Positions 8,052 through 15,563 of a stretch of 64,000 bases of DNA are shown one piece after another; position 1 is the stretch's first letter, and the number at the start of each line of letters is the position of its first letter. The position numbers and the translations under genes are program-made. This DNA is from Roseovarius sp. (GTDB taxonomy: Bacteria; Pseudomonadota; Alphaproteobacteria; Rhodobacterales; Rhodobacteraceae): assembly GCF_030373445.1 (NCBI RefSeq), contig NZ_JAUCYU010000003.1, forward strand, positions 310,001-374,000. Direction: 5' to 3'. Under the pieces are notes generated by a model. It was not told the origin of the DNA. It did not search any database and was given only the letters and a program-made list of their open reading frames with translations.

Positions 8052-8469
8052 ACCACTAAGCGTGAAGGATTATCCGCTGGCCGAGACCTGCCCCGAGCGG
8101 GTGACGGGCCATCGTGGCAAGGCGCTGGATGCGCTGACCATCGAGGCGGTTCTGAGCGGTGAATTGCAGATGGAGGACCTGCGGATCACGGCGGAGGCGC
8201 TGCGACGACAGGCGGAGATCGCGCGGGATGCCGGGCGTGCGGCGCTGGGGCGGAATTTCGAGCGGGCGGCGGAGATGACGAAGGTGCCGCAGGCGGTGGT
8301 GATGGAGGTGTACGAGCTGCTGCGGCCGGGGCGGGCGCCGTCGAAAGACGCGCTTTTGCAGGCGGCGCAGGGGCTTCGGGAGGAGTACGGGGCGGAGGCG
8401 CTGGCCGGGCTCGTGGAGGAGGCGGCGGAGGTCTACGAGAAACGGGGGCTGTTCCGGACGCGGTATTGA
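8041..8469 (+). CDS. Diol-dehydratase-type small subunit (PduE-like)
   Basis: 142-residue partner of the fused large-medium subunit. Strong family matches: KDYPLAETCPERV, LTIEAVLSGELQMEDLRITAEALRRQAEIA, GRNFERAAEMTKVP and YELLRPGR. It is shorter than PduE because it lacks the N-terminal extension that helps targeting in Pdu; the protein begins directly at the conserved KDYPL region. The start codon lies inside the end of the large-medium gene (11-bp overlap), so synthesis is coupled. No reactivating-factor genes (PduGH/DdrAB) follow. Confidence 0.93.
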   Translation: MGDKPLSVKDYPLAETCPERVTGHRGKALDALTIEAVLSGELQMEDLRITAEALRRQAEIARDAGRAALGRNFERAAEMTKVPQAVVMEVYELLRPGRAPSKDALLQAAQGLREEYGAEALAGLVEEAAEVYEKRGLFRTRY

Positions 8470-8516
8470 GGGGCGGCGATTCGTTGGTTAACGGCGTTGT
8501 TTCGAAGGGGTTTCAA

Positions 8517-8560
8517 CGTCGGTATCACGTCGGTATTTCGTCGGTATCGCGTCGGTTCCG
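8517..8560. repeat. Four tandem copies of an 11-bp unit
   Basis: Units at 8517-8527, 8528-8538, 8539-8549 and 8550-8560, each CGTCGGTATCA-like (the fourth is CGTCGGTTCCG). The 11-bp period is close to one DNA turn, so the copies face the same side of the helix. They lie in the 278-bp gap between the dehydratase small subunit and the next plus-strand gene. Just downstream (8619-8675) GTGGCGCA occurs three times. They could be protein-binding iterons or a plain microsatellite. Confidence 0.75.
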
Positions 8561-8747
8561 GGGTCTGTGACGGCGGGGGTTGATGTATCGCCCCGCGCGC
8601 AACACGCGAGATGTGGGGGGTGGCGCAACGGGGTGGCGCAGGGTGACAGAGGTGTGAGGCGTGGCGCACGGGGCCGAGTGAGCGGGCGTTGCAATATCCG
8701 GCCCAGCACTTAGACTGCCCCGGGACCGCGCGCATGGGGGATAGGGC

Positions 8748-9164
8748 ATGAGTGAAGCTATCGACCTCCGGCGAAATGTGGAACTGTGCCTCGAAGCCCT
8801 TGAAGCGATCGTGCCGCTGGCTGACGCTGCCGGCATTGAGACCGGTTATGACGACGCTTACGACGAGTGGGAAGAAATCGTCGAAGCGCTGTACCTGTCT
8901 TTCGTCGTCAGTCCGGTTTGCGACGGATCGCCCGACCAGGATATCCGGCAGTTTCACCGGCCCGGCTTCGAGACGGGTGGAGAGGCAAGAGCGGCGGTTC
9001 TGGTCGATGTCGACGCTCGCGCATATTTCATCTTCGACATCGCCAAGGGTGACGGCAACCGGATGCGGCTGGTTCTTCGTCCGGTGGACGGGGTGGGTGA
9101 AGGTGTTCTTGCCTGTGCCGAAGATTGCGTGAACTTTCGGGTCGGTGTGCTTGGCAAAGGTTGA
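8748..9164 (+). CDS. Hypothetical acidic protein
   Basis: 138 residues, no family recognised. The sequence is acidic, with a likely helical N-terminal half (SEAIDLRRNVELCLEALEAIVPLAD) and a beta-rich C-terminal half (AYFIFDIAKGDGNRMRLVLRPV). No signal peptide or membrane segment. ATG 8748 is preceded by GGGGGATAGGG. It stands alone between the microcompartment genes and the convergent GMC oxidoreductase, and its base composition is less GC-rich than its neighbours. Possibly an immunity-like or accessory protein, but nothing in the sequence proves it. Confidence 0.55.
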   Translation: MSEAIDLRRNVELCLEALEAIVPLADAAGIETGYDDAYDEWEEIVEALYLSFVVSPVCDGSPDQDIRQFHRPGFETGGEARAAVLVDVDARAYFIFDIAKGDGNRMRLVLRPVDGVGEGVLACAEDCVNFRVGVLGKG

Positions 9165-9402
9165 ACCTGGCTGAACCCCTTGCGGTGTGGCGGAGGGAGC
9201 CTTTCATCCTGACGGTGAGACGCCGCGCATCGGCGGGCCGTGGTGCGGCGAGCCGACGGGGGGTAGCTGGCACTTTATGGCTGCGGCGTACATCCATCCC
9301 TCGAGCCTGGCACTAAGGCTGCCAAATCGCCGTGCCGTCGGGGCGGCCCACCTCTCGGCGATTGCCTTGCAATCGCCTGCCGGCCAGCGGTCGATGCGCG
9401 GC

Positions 9403-9414
9403 GGGCTGAAGCCC
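9403..9414 (+). terminator. Weak hairpin in the convergent gap 9165-9451
   Basis: GGGCT-GA-AGCCC followed by TTTG. It lies between the orphan gene at 8748 and the end of the minus-strand GMC gene at 9452. The stem is only 5 bp and the T-run is short, so termination is uncertain. I see nothing else in the 287-bp gap. Confidence 0.25.
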
Positions 9415-9451
9415 TTTGTTCCGCGCGGGGGCTAGCTTCACCCCCCTGCCC

Positions 9452-11068
9452 TTACCCCTGATCCGTCAGCACCAGATCCGCCGCCTTCTCTGCCAGCATC
9501 ACGACCGGCGCGTTGGTGTTGCCGGAGGTGAGCGTGGGGAAGACCGAGGCGTCGGCGACGCGCAGACCGTCGATGCCGTAAACCCGGAGGCGGGCGTCGA
9601 CCACGTCGGTGGACGGGTCGGGCCCCATGCGGCAGGTGCTGACCGGGTGGAAGATGGTGGAGACGCGGCGGCGGATGTCGTCGATGAACTGCTCGTCGGT
9701 CTGCACCTGCGGGCCCGGCGTGATCTCGGACTCGATCAGGCGGGAAAGCGCCGGGGTTTCGGCGAAGCGGCGCATGAGCTTGGAGCCTTCGAGCATGTCC
9801 TGCACGTCGTAATCGGTGGCGAGGTAGTTGGGGAAGATGCGCGGCGCGTCGAACGGGTCGGGCGAGCGCAGGGTGATGTGGCCGCGGCTGGTGGGGCGCG
9901 TGGGCTGGGCGCCGAGGAGGAAGCCGGGGAAGGCGTCGGGGTTCATCAGGGCGCGCTTGCCGGGGACGGCCTTGGTGTAGCTGACCGGTGAGAAGAAGAG
10001 CTGCATGTTGGGTTTCGAAAGGCCCGGCCGGGTGCGGACGAAGCCGCCCGCCTGGTTGACGCCGAGCGAGAGCGGGCCGCGCCTTGTGAGGATGTAGCGG
10101 GCGCCGTGCCAGAGCTTGCCGTACCATGGCCCGAGCTGCTGGTTGAGCGTGGGCACGCGGGAGCGGAAGAGGTAGTCGATGCCGAGATGGTCCTGCAGGT
10201 GCTGGCCGACGCCTGGGCTGTCATGGACCACCTCGATGCCGTGGGATTGCAGGTCGGCGCCGGGGCCGATGCCGGAGAGCTGGAGAAGCTGGGGCGAGTT
10301 GACCGCGCCGGCGGCGACGATGACCTCGCGGCGGGCGCGGGCCTCTTTCATCGTGCCGCGCTGGCTGTAGGCGACGCCGGTGGCGCGGGTGCCGTCGAAG
10401 AGGAGCTTCGTGGCGTGGGCATGGGTTTCGACGCGCAGGTTCGGGCGGTGCCGGGCCGGGCGGATATAGGCGCGGGCGGTGGACATGCGCATGCCGTCAC
10501 GGGCGGTGTTCTGGTAGGTGCCGACGCCCTCCTGCCTTGCGCCGTTGAAATCGCGATTATGGGGGAATTGCAGTTCCTCCCCCGCCTTGATGAAATCGTC
10601 GCATAGCGGGTGCAGGTCGCGATCCATGGTGCAGACATGCAGGGGACCGTCGCCGCCGCGCCATTCGTCGGCGCCGCGGTCGTTGGTCTCGGCCTTGCGG
10701 AAATAGGGCAGCACGTCGTCCCAGCCCCAGCCGGGGTTGCCCATGGCGCGCCATTCCTCGAAATCCTCGGGCTGGCCGCGGACATACACCATGGCGTTGA
10801 TCGAGCTGGAGCCGCCCATCACCTTGCCGCGCGGCCAGTAGGAGACGCGGCCGCCGGTGCCGGGATCGGGTTCGGTCTGGTACATCCAGTTGACGGACTT
10901 GCGGTAGAAGGTCTTGCCGTAGCCGATCGGCATCCAGATCCAGAAGTTGAGATCGCTGCCGCCCGCTTCGAGCAGGAGGACGCTGTACTTGCCGTTTTCG
11001 CTGAGACGGTTGGCCAGCACGCAGCCCGCCGAGCCGGCGCCGACGACGATGAAGTCATGGTCTGACAT
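9452..11068 (-). CDS. GMC-family FAD oxidoreductase (choline-dehydrogenase-like)
   Basis: 538-residue flavoprotein that oxidises an alcohol to an aldehyde or ketone. It has the N-terminal FAD fold (DFIVVGAGSAGCVLANRLSE, with ELLEAGG-like strand end LLLEAGG), the GMC signature region WPRGKVMGGSSSINAMVYVRG, the second signature AAGAVNSPQLLQLSGIGP and the C-terminal catalytic His in STIFHPVSTCRMG. Length is typical of BetA-like enzymes. It is the last gene of the spermidine-type ABC operon (15460 to 9452), just after a cupin, so its substrate is probably linked to the transported amine or alcohol. Choline is not shown; no betaine aldehyde dehydrogenase is nearby. Confidence 0.9.
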   Translation of the reverse strand: MSDHDFIVVGAGSAGCVLANRLSENGKYSVLLLEAGGSDLNFWIWMPIGYGKTFYRKSVNWMYQTEPDPGTGGRVSYWPRGKVMGGSSSINAMVYVRGQPEDFEEWRAMGNPGWGWDDVLPYFRKAETNDRGADEWRGGDGPLHVCTMDRDLHPLCDDFIKAGEELQFPHNRDFNGARQEGVGTYQNTARDGMRMSTARAYIRPARHRPNLRVETHAHATKLLFDGTRATGVAYSQRGTMKEARARREVIVAAGAVNSPQLLQLSGIGPGADLQSHGIEVVHDSPGVGQHLQDHLGIDYLFRSRVPTLNQQLGPWYGKLWHGARYILTRRGPLSLGVNQAGGFVRTRPGLSKPNMQLFFSPVSYTKAVPGKRALMNPDAFPGFLLGAQPTRPTSRGHITLRSPDPFDAPRIFPNYLATDYDVQDMLEGSKLMRRFAETPALSRLIESEITPGPQVQTDEQFIDDIRRRVSTIFHPVSTCRMGPDPSTDVVDARLRVYGIDGLRVADASVFPTLTSGNTNAPVVMLAEKAADLVLTDQG

Positions 11069-11083
11069 GGGGTGTGCGGGCCT

Positions 11084-11452
11084 TCAGATATCGGGAGAGG
11101 CGCTGATGACGTAGAGCTTGCGCATGTGTTCGTGGATGACCCATTCGCCTGTCCAGCCCTGCGGCAGGATCAGCAGGTCGCCCGGGCCGATATCGCGGCT
11201 TTCGCCCTGCCCGCCCGGGCCCGAGACGGTCGCCCGGCCCGAGATGATGTGGCAGTATTCGCCCGCCGCCGTGCGGTCGGCGGTAAAGTGGCCGGGGGTG
11301 CATTCCCAGACGCCGATCTTGGTGTGCCCGTCGGCGGAGGTCCAGAGGAGGCTGGAGGCTTCCTGCTGCCCCTCGGTCAGGGTGGTGGGCTTGGCGGCGA
11401 AATCGCCGAGCGGCTGGTCGGCGAGGTTTTCGAAGGTCTTGAGGTCGATCAT
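11084..11452 (-). CDS. Cupin-domain protein (DUF861/cupin_3 type)
   Basis: 122-residue single cupin. Key stretch: GVWECTPGHFTADRTAAGEYCHIISGRATVSGPG, then DIGPGDLLILPQGWTGEWVIHE, the two cupin motifs. Related small cupins often accompany polyamine or amino-acid uptake and oxidation genes, but their activity is generally unproven. The metal-ligand pattern is incomplete (E and H present in EYCHIISG). It sits between the ABC permease and the GMC oxidoreductase on the same strand, 15 bp before the latter. Confidence 0.8.
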   Translation of the reverse strand: MIDLKTFENLADQPLGDFAAKPTTLTEGQQEASSLLWTSADGHTKIGVWECTPGHFTADRTAAGEYCHIISGRATVSGPGGQGESRDIGPGDLLILPQGWTGEWVIHEHMRKLYVISASPDI

Positions 11453-11528
11453 CGGGGGCTCCGGGGTTGAATGAAGGACGGGGCGGGAGGCCGATGCCCC
11501 CTGCCCCTTTTGGCGGTTTGGCGCGGGT

Positions 11529-12350
11529 TCAGGGTTTTCTCTGCTGTCCGAAGACCTGGGCCAGCACCATCATGACCGTGGTGACGAAAATCATCAGGGT
11601 CGAGATAGAGGCGATGGTCGGGTCGATCTGGTCTCGCAGGGCGTTGAACATGTTGCGGGTGAGCGTCGGGTTGTCGCCGCCGGAGATGAACATGGCCACG
11701 ACCACCTCGTCGAAGGAGGTCAGGAAGGCCAGCAGCGCGCTGGTGACCACGGCGAAGCGGATCTGCGGCAGGGTGACGGTGAAGAACGCCTTCCAGCGCG
11801 GCGCGCCGAGGCTGCGGGCGGCCTGTTCCTGGCTCATGTCGTAGCCCTTGAGCGCCGAGCCGGACACGATGACGACGAGCGGCAGGGCCAGCACGGTATG
11901 GGCCAGCACGAGGCCGGTGACGGTGTAGAGGATGTTGAGCTGGACATAGGCGTAGAAGGCGCCGATGGCGACCAGCACGAGGGGCACCATCATCGGGGTG
12001 ATCATCATCACGAAGGCCATCCGCACGAAGGGCACGTTGGAGGTGTGCAGCCCGTAGGCCGCGGCGACGCCCACCGGCGTGGCGACCAGCATGGTCAGGA
12101 ACGCCGTCTGCAGCGAGGTGCGCATCGCCTGCATCCATTCGTCGGAGCCGAAGAAATTGTCGTACCAGCGGGTCGACCATGTCTCGGGCGGGAACTCGAG
12201 ATACTGGCTGTCGGAGAAGGACATCGGCATCACGATCAGCGTGGGCAGCACCAGCAGGATCATGGTGATGACCGCGAAGACGTAGAGCCAGAGGCGCTGG
12301 CCGTGGGTGACCTGGGTTTCCGAGGCGGGGGATTTGAACCAGCTGGCCAT
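11529..12350 (-). CDS. ABC transporter permease, PotC-like
   Basis: 273-residue inner-membrane permease of a spermidine/putrescine-type importer, with six predicted membrane segments beginning at LWLYVFAVITMILLVLPTLIV. The permease coupling loop (EQAARSLGAPRWKAFFTVTLPQI) is present around residues 180-205. The start at 12350 (MASWFKSP) overlaps the stop of the upstream permease (ATGA); the open frame continues further upstream but that part is the out-of-frame body of the other permease. It works with the permease, ATPase and binding protein encoded upstream. Confidence 0.92.
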   Translation of the reverse strand: MASWFKSPASETQVTHGQRLWLYVFAVITMILLVLPTLIVMPMSFSDSQYLEFPPETWSTRWYDNFFGSDEWMQAMRTSLQTAFLTMLVATPVGVAAAYGLHTSNVPFVRMAFVMMITPMMVPLVLVAIGAFYAYVQLNILYTVTGLVLAHTVLALPLVVIVSGSALKGYDMSQEQAARSLGAPRWKAFFTVTLPQIRFAVVTSALLAFLTSFDEVVVAMFISGGDNPTLTRNMFNALRDQIDPTIASISTLMIFVTTVMMVLAQVFGQQRKP

Positions 12351-13240
12351 CAGTGCCCTCCCGAGGTGATCTGGTCGAGGCGGAGGAAGCGGGAGGCGAT
12401 CCAGAGGATCACGAGGGTCATGATCAGCAGGACCACGCCCATGGCGCTGGCCGCGCCCCAGTTCACGAAAAGCTCGATGTTGGAGACGATCTTCATCGAC
12501 ACCATGATGACCTTGCCGCCGCCCAGCACCGCAGGGGTGACGAAGAAGCCGAGGCAGAGGATGAAGACCATCAGCGCGCCGGCGAAGAGCCCGGGCGTGG
12601 TGAGCGGGAAGAACACCGTCCAGAAGGCCGTGCGGGGGTTGGCGCCGAGGTTTGAGGCGGCCTTGAGATAGTCGCGGTCGATCGCCTTCATCGCCCCGTA
12701 GACCGGCAGGATCAGGAAGGGCAGCATGATATGGACCATGCCGATCAGGGTGCCGGTCATGTTGTGGACGATCTTGAGCGGTTCGTCCCAGAGGCCGAGG
12801 TTCATGGCCCACTGGTTCACCAGCCCCTGTTTCTGCAGCAGCACAAGCCAGGCGTAGGTGCGCACCAGGAGCGAGGTCCAGAACGGCAGGAGCACCGTGA
12901 TCAGGCAGAGATTGGCCAGCCGGTTGGGAAGCTGCGACATGAAATAGGCCAATGGATAGCCGATCAGGATGCAGAGGCCCGTGGTCAGCACGCTGACCTG
13001 GAAGGTGGTGATGAAGATGCGGACGTAGGATTTCCGCTTGATCATCCGCTCGTAGTTTTCCAGCGAGAATTCCCCGCTGGCGCCGATGAAGGAGACGTAG
13101 AAGAGCCAGCCCACGGGGATCACGAGGATCACGAGGATGAGCAGCATCGCCGGCGAACTGAGGCCGAAGAGGCGGAGGCGTTCGAGGCGGCCGTCGGTGC
13201 GAAGGCCGGCTTCGTTGGGGCGGAGGGCGGTGGTGGTCAT
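12350..13240 (-). CDS. ABC transporter permease, PotB-like
   Basis: 296-residue permease with a ~30-residue cytoplasmic N-terminus and six membrane segments (first at SSPAMLLILVILVIPVGWLFYVSF). The coupling motif is KAASNLGANPRTAFWTVFFPLTTPG. It pairs with the PotC-like permease downstream (4-bp overlap) and starts 2 bp after the ATPase gene. Substrate class by family: polyamines or similar cationic compounds, brought in from the periplasm. Confidence 0.92.
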   Translation of the reverse strand: MTTTALRPNEAGLRTDGRLERLRLFGLSSPAMLLILVILVIPVGWLFYVSFIGASGEFSLENYERMIKRKSYVRIFITTFQVSVLTTGLCILIGYPLAYFMSQLPNRLANLCLITVLLPFWTSLLVRTYAWLVLLQKQGLVNQWAMNLGLWDEPLKIVHNMTGTLIGMVHIMLPFLILPVYGAMKAIDRDYLKAASNLGANPRTAFWTVFFPLTTPGLFAGALMVFILCLGFFVTPAVLGGGKVIMVSMKIVSNIELFVNWGAASAMGVVLLIMTLVILWIASRFLRLDQITSGGH

Positions 13241-13242
13241 GG

Positions 13243-14331
13243 TCAGACCTCGCGCCCGTCGATGAGCACCGTGTCCTCGGGCGCCATGGTGAGGGTGACG
13301 GTGTCGCCCACTTGCGGAAGCGAGGTGGCCCGGTCGCCGCGGACCGCGCCGCGCATGACGATCTGTTGCCCGTCCTGCAGGCGGGCGTGGAGGAGGAAGC
13401 TGTCGCCCTGGTAGACCACGTCGCTAGCGGTGGCGGTGAAGTTGTTGGCGCCCTCGACGGGCCCGGTGTCGGAGAGGAGCACGCGCTCGGGGCGGATCAT
13501 CAGCTGCAGGTCGGGCGTGTCGGGCAACTCTCCGCTGTAGCGCAGGGCGGTGTCGCCGTAGTGCACGTCGGTGCCGGCCCGTTTGACCGGCAGGAAGGTG
13601 GATTCGCCGATGAAGTCGGCGACGAAGCGGTTGGCGGGCCGTTCGTAGAGGTCGCGCGGGGTGGAGAGCTGCATGATGCGGCCGTGGTTCACCACGGCGA
13701 TGCGGTCGGACATGGTCAGCGCCTCGCGCTGGTCGTGGGTGACATAGACGGTCGTCATGCCGAGCTGTTCGTGGAGGTGGCGCAGTTCGATCTGCATCTG
13801 GTCGCGCAGTTTCTTGTCGAGGGCGGAAAGCGGTTCGTCCATCAACAGGATGCGCGGTTCGAAGACGATGGCGCGGGCGACGGCGACGCGCTGTTTCTGG
13901 CCGCCTGAGAGCTGGTCGATGCGGCGGTCGCCGTAGCCGCCGAGCTGGACGGTTTCGAGCGCGCGCTCGACACGTTCGGCAATCTCGGCCTTGGGGCGTT
14001 TGCGCAGGCGGAGGGGATAGCCCACGTTGCCCGCCACGGTCATGTGCGGGAAGAGCGCGTAACTCTGGAAGGTCATGCCCACGTCGCGCAGGTGGGGCGG
14101 TTTGCGGATCACCTCGTCATCGCCGAATTTCAGGCTGCCGCAATCGGGGCGGGTGAAGCCGGCGAGCACCATCAGGAGCGTCGTCTTGCCCGAGCCGGAG
14201 GGCCCCAGAAGGGTGAGGAATTCGCCGCTTTTCACCTCGAGCGAGACGTCGTCGAGCGCGTGGACCGGCCCGTAGGTCTTGGTGACGTTGCTGACGGAGA
14301 TCGGCAGGGCTTCGGTGGCTTGGGTGGTCAA
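13243..14331 (-). CDS. ABC transporter ATP-binding protein, PotA-like
   Basis: 362-residue ATPase driving the importer. Walker A GPSGSGKT (43-50), Q-loop TFQSYALFP, signature LSGGQKQR, Walker B ILLMDEP and H-loop VTHDQ are all intact, followed by a C-terminal TOBE domain (~from residue 280) typical of the spermidine/putrescine and Fbp families. It lies between the binding-protein gene and the two permeases in one operon. Confidence 0.94.
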   Translation of the reverse strand: MTTQATEALPISVSNVTKTYGPVHALDDVSLEVKSGEFLTLLGPSGSGKTTLLMVLAGFTRPDCGSLKFGDDEVIRKPPHLRDVGMTFQSYALFPHMTVAGNVGYPLRLRKRPKAEIAERVERALETVQLGGYGDRRIDQLSGGQKQRVAVARAIVFEPRILLMDEPLSALDKKLRDQMQIELRHLHEQLGMTTVYVTHDQREALTMSDRIAVVNHGRIMQLSTPRDLYERPANRFVADFIGESTFLPVKRAGTDVHYGDTALRYSGELPDTPDLQLMIRPERVLLSDTGPVEGANNFTATASDVVYQGDSFLLHARLQDGQQIVMRGAVRGDRATSLPQVGDTVTLTMAPEDTVLIDGREV

Positions 14332-14416
14332 GGTGTCTTCCCCCGGCGTTCTGTCTGGCTGGAACGGGCGGGCGCCGCGATGGACGCCCGCCCCCTATCG
14401 GGTTTTCAGGCCGGAC

Positions 14417-15460
14417 CTATTCGGTCAGCATTTCCTGGTACATCTCGGCCGCGATCTGTTCCCATTCAGCGTACCATTCGAGCGAGATGGGAAGCTGCTT
14501 GGCGGCGTTCTCGGGCGAGGACGGCAGGGAGGCGGCGACCTCTTCGGTGATCTCGCCGGTCTCGTAGGCGTCCTTGTTGGTCGGGCCGTAGGTGATGTAT
14601 TTCGGCAGGTCGTCCTGGTATTCCGCCTTGGAAATCTCGGCGAGGAATTCCATCGCGAGATCCTTGTTCGGCGCACCCTTCGGGATGGCGAAGCAGTCAT
14701 AGTCGAGCAGCGCCTGGTTGAAGGTGTAGGACACCTTGCCGCCATCCTTGGCGGCGTTGTCGAAGCGGCCGTTCCAGCCGGTGGTCATGTCGACCTCGCC
14801 ATCCTTCATGAGCTGGGCGTGCTGGGCGCCCGACGACCAGTAGACGGCGATGTTGGGGCGCAGTTCGCGGATCTTGTCGAGGGCGCGCTCGATGCCTTCC
14901 TCGGAGGAGAGCACCTCGTATACCTCCTCGGGCGGGACGCCGTCGGCCATGATCGCGGGTTCGAGCGCGCCGGCCACCTGGTTGCGGTAGGCACGGGTGC
15001 CGGGGAATTTCTCGGTATCGAAGAAATCCGCCCAGTTCTGGGGGCCGTCCTCGCCGTAGGTGTTCGTGTTCCAGGCCGCCACGACCGAGAACACGTCGCC
15101 GCCGACGCAGTATTCGGAATAGAGCGACTCGTAGAAATTCGACACGTCGATCACGTCGTAGTCGAGCGGTTCGAGCAGCCCCTCGGCGCCGGCGCGGGCG
15201 GCGGAGCCGGACCCGCTGGCGACGAGGTCATAGGTGACCTGGCCGGTCGAGACCTGGAGGCGCACATCGGCCATGCCGCCGTAGGTTTCCTGTTTCACGG
15301 TGATGCCCATGGCCTCGGACGCGGGTTCGAACAGCGCCTTGCTCTGCGCCTCCTGGTAGGAGCCGCCCCACGAGGCGACGGTGATTTCCTTGTCCTGGGC
15401 CAGCGCGCTGGTCGAGGCCAGCAGCGAGACCGCGAGGGGCGCGGCGAGTGAACGTTTCAT
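14417..15460 (-). CDS. Periplasmic substrate-binding protein, PotD/PotF-like
   Basis: 347 residues with a Sec signal peptide (MKRSLAAPLAVSLLASTSALA, cleavage about residue 22). The mature part begins DKEITVASWGGSYQEAQ, the class of extracellular solute-binding proteins that includes PotD, PotF and opine/thiamine-like binders. It captures the substrate for the permeases encoded downstream. The 85-bp gap to the ATPase gene is the largest in this operon and may hold an mRNA-stabilising structure, as is common after binding-protein genes; no clear hairpin is evident by eye. Confidence 0.9.
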   Translation of the reverse strand: MKRSLAAPLAVSLLASTSALAQDKEITVASWGGSYQEAQSKALFEPASEAMGITVKQETYGGMADVRLQVSTGQVTYDLVASGSGSAARAGAEGLLEPLDYDVIDVSNFYESLYSEYCVGGDVFSVVAAWNTNTYGEDGPQNWADFFDTEKFPGTRAYRNQVAGALEPAIMADGVPPEEVYEVLSSEEGIERALDKIRELRPNIAVYWSSGAQHAQLMKDGEVDMTTGWNGRFDNAAKDGGKVSYTFNQALLDYDCFAIPKGAPNKDLAMEFLAEISKAEYQDDLPKYITYGPTNKDAYETGEITEEVAASLPSSPENAAKQLPISLEWYAEWEQIAAEMYQEMLTE

Positions 15461-15563
15461 GTTGGTGTCCTCCTGTCAGAGTTGGAATTGCCGCGTTTTC
15501 CCGCGGCGGTTGCCGGTTGTTGTTGTCTTTCGCAGGCTCGGCGCGCACCGGCGAAAATCTCGG

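Noticed and set aside
8619..8675. GTGGCGCA repeats as a CRISPR array
   Set aside because: Units are too short and irregularly spaced, with no unique spacers and no cas genes.
9165..9451. Possible small gene or tRNA in the gap
   Set aside because: No cloverleaf visible; the short open frames there have no ribosome site and no protein-like composition.
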